Positions 24,170-28,463 of a stretch of 28,463 bases of DNA are shown here, piece after piece. Each line of letters starts with the position of its first letter. Position 1 is the first letter of the stretch. The notes under the pieces were generated by a model. That model was not told where the DNA came from. It did not search any database and saw only the letters and a program-made list of their open reading frames with translations. Origin of the DNA: Bacteroides sp. CAG:709 (GTDB lineage: Bacteria > Bacteroidota > Bacteroidia > Bacteroidales > UBA932); the NCBI GenBank assembly GCA_000434935.1, contig FR882193.1, forward strand, positions 1-28,463, read 5' to 3'. A program made the position numbers and the translations under genes.

Positions 24170-24904
24170 ATGAACAAGACGGGAGAGTACAGATTCACGA
24201 TTATCGTGCCTGTGTACAATGAAACTGACAATATATACGCATTGGAAAAAGCTCTGAATGAATTCATTCCGAAAAGCCGCTACAAGACGTGTGCGCTTTT
24301 TGTCAATGATGGCTCATCTGACGGCAGCCTGGACCGCATTCAGGAAGTCTGCGCACGCAGCAAGGACCTGTATTATATAAGTTTCGTGAAGAATGCGGGA
24401 TTGAGCGCAGCCATCAAAGCCGGTTTCGACTACGCATGCTCTGATTTCGTGGGATATATGGATGCCGATTTGCAGACTACGCCGGAGGATTTCAATCTTC
24501 TGCTGGAAGGCATTGAGGAAAAGAGCATGATGATAGGCATCCGCGCCAACCGTAAGGATACCTTCTTCAAGAGAATACAGTCCAAGATTGCCAATGGCTT
24601 CAGGAAAATGATGACTCACGACGGGGCCACCGATACGGGTTGCCCGCTCAAGGTTCTTCATACCGATGTAGCCAAACGTATACCGATGTTCAAGGGAATG
24701 CACCGTTTCCTGCCTGCGCTTGTGCTGCTTCAGGACGGCTGTTCATACGGGCAGGTGCCTGTAAGGCATTTCCCGAGGGTGGCAGGCAAGTCCAAATATC
24801 ATCTGTGGAACCGCCTCTGGGGCCCGTTTGCCGATTGTTTCGCATATAGGTGGATGCGTCCGCGCTATATAAATTACAAGGTAGGGGAGAACAACGTAGA
24901 ATAG
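24170..24904 (+). CDS. Family 2 glycosyltransferase (dolichol/undecaprenyl-phosphate sugar transferase-like)
   Basis: This 244-residue GT-A enzyme has FTIIVPVYNETDNI, LFVNDGSSDGS, VKNAGLSAAIKAGFDYA, the metal-binding GYMDADLQTTPEDF and RFLPALVLLQDG, closest in style to DPM1/ArnC/GtrB transferases that load a sugar onto a polyprenyl phosphate. It lacks the pair of C-terminal membrane helices found in some ArnC/GtrB proteins. ATG 24170 was chosen because the upstream TTG lies inside the promoter box. The next genes encode a LAB_N membrane protein (6 bp on) and a GT39, so a likely role is making the lipid-linked sugar donor that GT39 uses outside the membrane. The sugar is unknown. Confidence 0.88.
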   Translation: MNKTGEYRFTIIVPVYNETDNIYALEKALNEFIPKSRYKTCALFVNDGSSDGSLDRIQEVCARSKDLYYISFVKNAGLSAAIKAGFDYACSDFVGYMDADLQTTPEDFNLLLEGIEEKSMMIGIRANRKDTFFKRIQSKIANGFRKMMTHDGATDTGCPLKVLHTDVAKRIPMFKGMHRFLPALVLLQDGCSYGQVPVRHFPRVAGKSKYHLWNRLWGPFADCFAYRWMRPRYINYKVGENNVE

Positions 24905-24910
24905 CGCGCG

Positions 24911-25576
24911 ATGGTAGACATTCACGATTTGCCTAAGGCGGTGATATTGACACTCGGCTTCACCGCGCAGATATTCTTCTCGCTCAGGACATTGTTCCAA
25001 TGGTGGAAGTCCGAGAAAGCGAAAAAAGTGGTTTCGCCGTCTGCGTATTGGGTTCTCAGCGTCATCGGCTCATACCTGTTTTTCATTTACGGTCTGCTCC
25101 GTGATGACTTCTCCATCGTACTCGGCCAGCTGATATCCTATTATATATATCTGTGGAATCTCAATGCGAAGGGGGTGTGGAAGCGTCTGGGGCTCGTTTT
25201 GCAATCCGTCCTTCTGGCAACACCGGTAGTGGCGGTGCTCCTGATGCTCCAGAATGCACAGGTCTATTTCCAGAATTTCTTCCAGAATGAGGATATTCCG
25301 TTGGGGCTGGTCATTTTCGGTTCCGCGGGACAGGTGATTTTCACGTTAAGATTCGTATATCAATACATTTACTCCAAATATAAGCATCAATCCACACTGC
25401 CGATGGGCTTCTGGGCCATCAGTTTGTTCGGTTCCAGCGTGATTATCGCGTACGGAATCTTCCGGCTGGACCCGGTGCTGATTCTCGGCCAATCTTTCGG
25501 TTTCGTGGCTTATATCAGGAATCTAGTCATAGGATTTAAAGAAAGGAAGACCAATGCCGTCGAACCTGAAAACTAA
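24911..25576 (+). CDS. Membrane protein with two lipid-A-synthase N-terminal (LAB_N) repeats
   Basis: This 221-residue integral membrane protein has two copies of the LAB_N module. Copy one (about 10-75) has GFTAQIFFSLRTLFQWWKSEKAK, SPSAYWVLSVIGS, YGLLRDDFSIVLGQLISYYIY. Copy two (about 135-210) has FGSAGQVIFTLRFVYQYIYSK, MGFWAISLFGSS, YGIFRLDPVLILGQSFGFVAYIRN. LAB_N occurs at the N-terminus of some LpxB proteins and alone in Bacteroidetes; its role is not well established. The pseudo-symmetric repeat resembles small transporters of the SWEET/EamA type, so a role in moving the lipid-linked sugar is a reasonable guess, not shown. It is 6 bp after the GT2 gene and overlaps the GT39 gene by 23 bp. 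Confidence 0.85.
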   Translation: MVDIHDLPKAVILTLGFTAQIFFSLRTLFQWWKSEKAKKVVSPSAYWVLSVIGSYLFFIYGLLRDDFSIVLGQLISYYIYLWNLNAKGVWKRLGLVLQSVLLATPVVAVLLMLQNAQVYFQNFFQNEDIPLGLVIFGSAGQVIFTLRFVYQYIYSKYKHQSTLPMGFWAISLFGSSVIIAYGIFRLDPVLILGQSFGFVAYIRNLVIGFKERKTNAVEPEN

Positions 25577-27260
25577 TTTTTTGACCAGGCATCCGCTGAT
25601 GGCGGTGTTCCTGTTCACCTTCATCTGTCTGCTTCCTGCAATGTTGATGAGGGATTTCACGCCTTCCAATGAACTGAGGTATCTCAGCATTGCCGATGAA
25701 GCGATAGCCAACGGCAATATATTCGCGTTCTATAACCATGGTCTGCCATACGCAGACAAACCGCCTCTATATCTGTGGATTGTGGCATTGTGCAAACTCT
25801 TTTTCGGACAGCATAGCGTATTGGCATTGAGCATATTCTCATTGATACCGGCCTTTGTGATTGTGTGGCTGATGGACAAGTGGGTGATGTCCGATGCGTC
25901 TTCGTCCGACCGTATGGCTATGGCTATGATGCTGATTACCAGTGTGATGTTCCTTGGAACGGCGGTCGTGTTGCGTATGGATATGCTGATGTGCATGTTC
26001 ATTGTTCTGGCGCTGTTTACATTTTGGAGAATGTACGAGCTGCGGCTCGACGGCGAACCGGAGGGTGAAGATGCCGTGGTTTACCGTAAGTGCAGCTGGC
26101 TTCTTCCGATTTGGATTTTCCTGGCATTGTTTACGAAAGGTCCTGTGGGACTGCTGGTTCCGCCGGTTTCCATAGCTGTTTTCCTGCTGGTGAAGCGGAA
26201 ACCGCGTGACATCGGAAGGTATCTCGGCTGGAAAACCTGGGGCATGATTGCCGGTCTCTGCGCGGTTTGGTTTACCGGCGTCTTTCTCGATGGGGGAGTA
26301 AGCTATCTGGACAATCTCCTGTTCAAGCAGACCGTAGGAAGAGCTGTCAATGCTTTCACGCATAGCAAGCCGTTCTGGTTCTATGCTGTCGCAATTCTTT
26401 GGTGCATAGCGCCTTATACATTGCTGCTGATAGGCTCGCTCATATTGTCAGCCTGGCCTCGCAGGAAGAATGCGGAAGCCGGTTCCATTTCTGCCGAGGC
26501 TGTGAAATCTGACAAGGAGATGCTTTTCCTTTGCGTGATCGCGTCTACTTTCGTGATGCTTTCTTCCTTCAGTTCCAAACTTCCGGTTTATCTGGTTCCG
26601 ATGTTCCCTTTCATCGTGTATCTGTTTCCGATGGCGGTCAACCGATGCGGATGCAGACGCTGGGCAGCATGGGCTATCGGGATCCCTGCAGCCATATTCG
26701 CACTGGTCGGAATTGTCGCCTTCCTTGTACTGTTCGGCGTCATCAATGTCGAACCGCTGGACGCGACCTGGAAGGAATATCCGTTTGCTTTCGATCCGCC
26801 TGTAAAAATCGCCGCCGTTCTGCTGACAGCGGGAAATTTGTTGGCATTGTGGTTCCTGGTGCGCAGAAAAGTTTGGAATCTTCCTGTATTTCTGGTGGGG
26901 TCGTCATTGCTGCTGACGGTTTATGCCGCTTCAGGAGTGCTTGCCAAAGTGAATCCGTATTTCGGTTACAGGGAAATCTGCAAGGAAGTGCCGACGGGAA
27001 CGGATGTGGTGACATTGTGCCTGCACAGACCTGAAAATATTGATGTCTATGTGGGAAGACAGATAAAGGACTATGGCAAGGATGTGGAAGCGTTCATGAA
27101 AACCGCTTCGGATACGGCCAATACCCGTCCTATGTCGCTGATTACCACTTATAAGTGCTTGGAGGCGAATCCTCAGTTAAGGGAGCTTTTATATAGCTCC
27201 GGACCTGTTGCGAGTGTCGGTCCGTATTGCGTCGGAACTATAGATAAACATAAAAAATAG
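25554..27260 (+). CDS. ArnT-like family 39 glycosyltransferase
   Basis: This 568-residue polytopic membrane protein has about 11-13 helices. It has the GT39/PMT signature in the first outer loop (PSNELRYLSIADEAIANGN) and GLPYADKPPLYLW, as in ArnT, which transfers 4-amino-arabinose from undecaprenyl phosphate to lipid A. Other marks are LFTKGPVGLLVPPV, AFTHSKPFWFYAVAILW and SSFSSKLPVYLVPMFPF. The C-terminal ~120 residues form a small soluble part. It overlaps the LAB_N gene by 23 bp, so the three genes are one unit. It may add a sugar to lipid A or another envelope glycolipid; the acceptor is inferred only. Confidence 0.88.
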   Translation: MPSNLKTNFLTRHPLMAVFLFTFICLLPAMLMRDFTPSNELRYLSIADEAIANGNIFAFYNHGLPYADKPPLYLWIVALCKLFFGQHSVLALSIFSLIPAFVIVWLMDKWVMSDASSSDRMAMAMMLITSVMFLGTAVVLRMDMLMCMFIVLALFTFWRMYELRLDGEPEGEDAVVYRKCSWLLPIWIFLALFTKGPVGLLVPPVSIAVFLLVKRKPRDIGRYLGWKTWGMIAGLCAVWFTGVFLDGGVSYLDNLLFKQTVGRAVNAFTHSKPFWFYAVAILWCIAPYTLLLIGSLILSAWPRRKNAEAGSISAEAVKSDKEMLFLCVIASTFVMLSSFSSKLPVYLVPMFPFIVYLFPMAVNRCGCRRWAAWAIGIPAAIFALVGIVAFLVLFGVINVEPLDATWKEYPFAFDPPVKIAAVLLTAGNLLALWFLVRRKVWNLPVFLVGSSLLLTVYAASGVLAKVNPYFGYREICKEVPTGTDVVTLCLHRPENIDVYVGRQIKDYGKDVEAFMKTASDTANTRPMSLITTYKCLEANPQLRELLYSSGPVASVGPYCVGTIDKHKK

Positions 27261-27289
27261 GCATTGTAGCGATTTTATTGCCGGAAAAT

Positions 27290-27320
27290 TTTGGATTATA
27301 AAAAATAATGCCTACTTTTG
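27290..27320 (+). promoter_or_regulatory. Promoter of tRNA-Cys
   Basis: TTTG at 27290-27293 and TACTTTTG at 27313-27320 are 19 bp apart, matching the Bacteroidetes consensus. Transcription should start near 27327, 8 bp before the tRNA. Confidence 0.75.
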
Positions 27321-27334
27321 CATTCCCAAACGAT

Positions 27335-27405
27335 GGTGCTTTGGCCGAGCGGTTAGGCACAGGTCTGCAAAACCTGCTACAGCGGTTCGATTCCGCTAGG
27401 CACCT
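27335..27405 (+). tRNA. tRNA-Cys (GCA)
   Basis: The cloverleaf folds well. The acceptor arms are GGTGCTT (27335-27341) and AGGCACC (27398-27404) with one G-U pair, and the discriminator T is at 27405. The anticodon stem CAGGT/ACCTG encloses loop CTGCAAA, giving anticodon GCA at 27367-27369. The T arm is AGCGG TTCGATT CCGCT. CCA is not encoded, so the CCA-adding enzyme of this window or its equivalent must add it. No intron or odd base is visible. Confidence 0.97.
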
Positions 27406-27410
27406 CAAAG

Positions 27411-27452
27411 AAAACCTCATAGATGACATGCCGTTACTCTGTGAGGTTTTTT
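27411..27452 (+). terminator. Terminator of tRNA-Cys
   Basis: AAAACCTCA (27411-27419) pairs perfectly over 9 bp with TGAGGTTTT (27442-27450), followed by TT. The loop is 22 nt. The stem ends in a T run of six, so termination before the sulP gene is likely. Confidence 0.75.
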
Positions 27453-27477
27453 CGTTTCTATGTTGAAGGTAAATTTT

Positions 27478-28463
27478 ATGAAGACCAAGCTTGACTTCCA
27501 TCCGAAATTTTTCTCTTGCATCCGAAATTACAGCAAGGCCACGTTCATGTCAGACCTTATGGCGGGAACCATTGTCGGTATCGTGGCGCTTCCGCTGGCG
27601 ATTGCTTTCGCCATTGCCTCCGGCGTGTCTCCGGAGAAGGGTATCGTGACCGCAATCATTGCCGGATTCATTGTCTCATTCCTGGGAGGAAGCAAGGTTC
27701 AGATCGGCGGCCCTACCGGAGCATTCATCGTCATTGTCTATGGCGTGATCCAGCAGTATGGCATCGGCGGACTTACGGTCGCGACCATTATTGCCGGCGT
27801 GCTGCTGATTCTGCTCGGCGTATTCAAGCTCGGAACTGTCATCAAGTTCATTCCTTATCCTGTGGTAGTGGGATTTACCAGCGGTATTGCCGTGACGATT
27901 TTCACGACGCAGATGGCGGATGTGTTCGGCCTCAACTTCGGCGGAGAGACCGTTCCTGGTGACTTTATCGGCAAATGGATGCTGTATTTCAGGCATCTGG
28001 ACACGATAAACTGGTGGGATGCCGGCGTGAGTATCCTCAGCGTGCTGATCATCATGCTTGTCCCGAAATTCTCCCGCAGGATTCCGGGGTCTCTTGTGGC
28101 CATAATCCTCGTTACAGCAGGCGTTTATGCACTTAAAACATGTCTCGGTATCGAAGGCATTGACACTATCGGGGACAGATTCACGATTGCATCGCAATTG
28201 CCGAAGGCGGAGATGCCGGCGCTGGATTGGGAGGCGGTGAAGAACCTTTTCCCGATTGCCGTGACCATTGCGGCCCTCGGAGCCATCGAGTCTCTTCTTT
28301 CCGCGACTGTGGCTGACGGTATGATCAGTGACCACCATAATTCCAACACGGAATTGATTGCGCTGGGTGTCGCCAATATGGTTGCCCCGATTTTCGGCGG
28401 TATTCCTGCGACGGGAGCCATTGCGCGTACCATGACCAATATCAACAATGGCGGCCGTACGCC
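27478..28463 (+). CDS. SulP-family anion (sulfate) transporter, 3' end beyond window
   Basis: The frame runs without a stop to the window end, giving at least 328 residues, so the C-terminus and its usual STAS domain are not seen. SulP landmarks are MSDLMAGTIVGIVALPLAIAF, GGSKVQIGGPTGAFIVIVYG, FIPYPVVVGFTSGIAV and FGGIPATGAIARTMTNINNG. These are inner-membrane anion uptake proteins, often for sulfate or bicarbonate. ATG 27478 (MKTKLDFHPKFF) and ATG 27460 (MLKVNFMKTKL) are in frame; I prefer 27478 because 27460 lies right at the tRNA terminator. No clear TAnnTTTG box separates it from the terminator, so some readthrough from the tRNA promoter is possible. Confidence 0.92.
   Translation, partial: MKTKLDFHPKFFSCIRNYSKATFMSDLMAGTIVGIVALPLAIAFAIASGVSPEKGIVTAIIAGFIVSFLGGSKVQIGGPTGAFIVIVYGVIQQYGIGGLTVATIIAGVLLILLGVFKLGTVIKFIPYPVVVGFTSGIAVTIFTTQMADVFGLNFGGETVPGDFIGKWMLYFRHLDTINWWDAGVSILSVLIIMLVPKFSRRIPGSLVAIILVTAGVYALKTCLGIEGIDTIGDRFTIASQLPKAEMPALDWEAVKNLFPIAVTIAALGAIESLLSATVADGMISDHHNSNTELIALGVANMVAPIFGGIPATGAIARTMTNINNGGRT

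Overview
The window comes from a member of the Bacteroidales (Bacteroidota). The evidence is a SusC/SusD pair, BACON and DUF5689 lipoproteins, lipoproteins joining a fimbrillin (Mfa-like) domain to GLUG-type repeats, and several copies of the phylum's promoter box TAnnTTTG, some with TTTG/TTG about 19-22 bp upstream. Shine-Dalgarno sites are largely absent. Genus cannot be fixed from the sequence alone.

Region 1 (1-12799) is a polysaccharide-utilisation-like operon, all on + with gaps of 2-24 bp or short overlaps. In order: the 3' part of a fimbrillin/GLUG lipoprotein, a SusC-type TonB-dependent receptor, a SusD-type lipoprotein, a BACON/DUF5689 lipoprotein, a 60-residue protein with a G9 tract in its coding sequence, a second fimbrillin/GLUG lipoprotein whose start overlaps the small gene's stop (ATGA), and a clan GH-A glycoside hydrolase lipoprotein. 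The genes look like a surface binding, import and hydrolysis unit. No regulator lies in the window. The 5' end of the first gene is frame-disrupted next to a C6 run.

Region 2 (12800-16990) holds pyrG, a glutaminyl cyclase lipoprotein and trmD, with two gene-poor stretches. The first (15447-16030) carries a fold-back element of about 144 bp, a candidate small RNA, and three palindromic 27-bp repeats at an exact 51-bp period that resemble a mini-CRISPR but probably are not one. The second (16727-16989) has a near-ideal promoter, about 165 nt of foldable non-coding sequence and a strong terminator, so it is a good small RNA candidate. A separate promoter follows only 5 bp before the next start codon.

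Region 3 (16990-20756) holds a Bcr/CflA-type drug exporter, a two-domain protein joining a YqiA-like esterase to a degenerate 5'-nucleotidase (HAD) domain, and rmuC. It ends in a hairpin shared with the convergent genes.

Region 4 (20783-24066, minus strand) is a tight cluster: HsdR-N-like nuclease-fold protein, CCA-adding enzyme, tyrosine recombinase (XerC-like) and short HPF. Region 5 (24087-27260) starts from a divergent promoter region with a 21-bp palindrome and encodes a GT2 glycosyltransferase, a double LAB_N membrane protein and an ArnT-like GT39, a likely lipid-linked sugar transfer set. Region 6 is tRNA-Cys(GCA) with its own promoter and terminator, then a SulP transporter cut by the window end.
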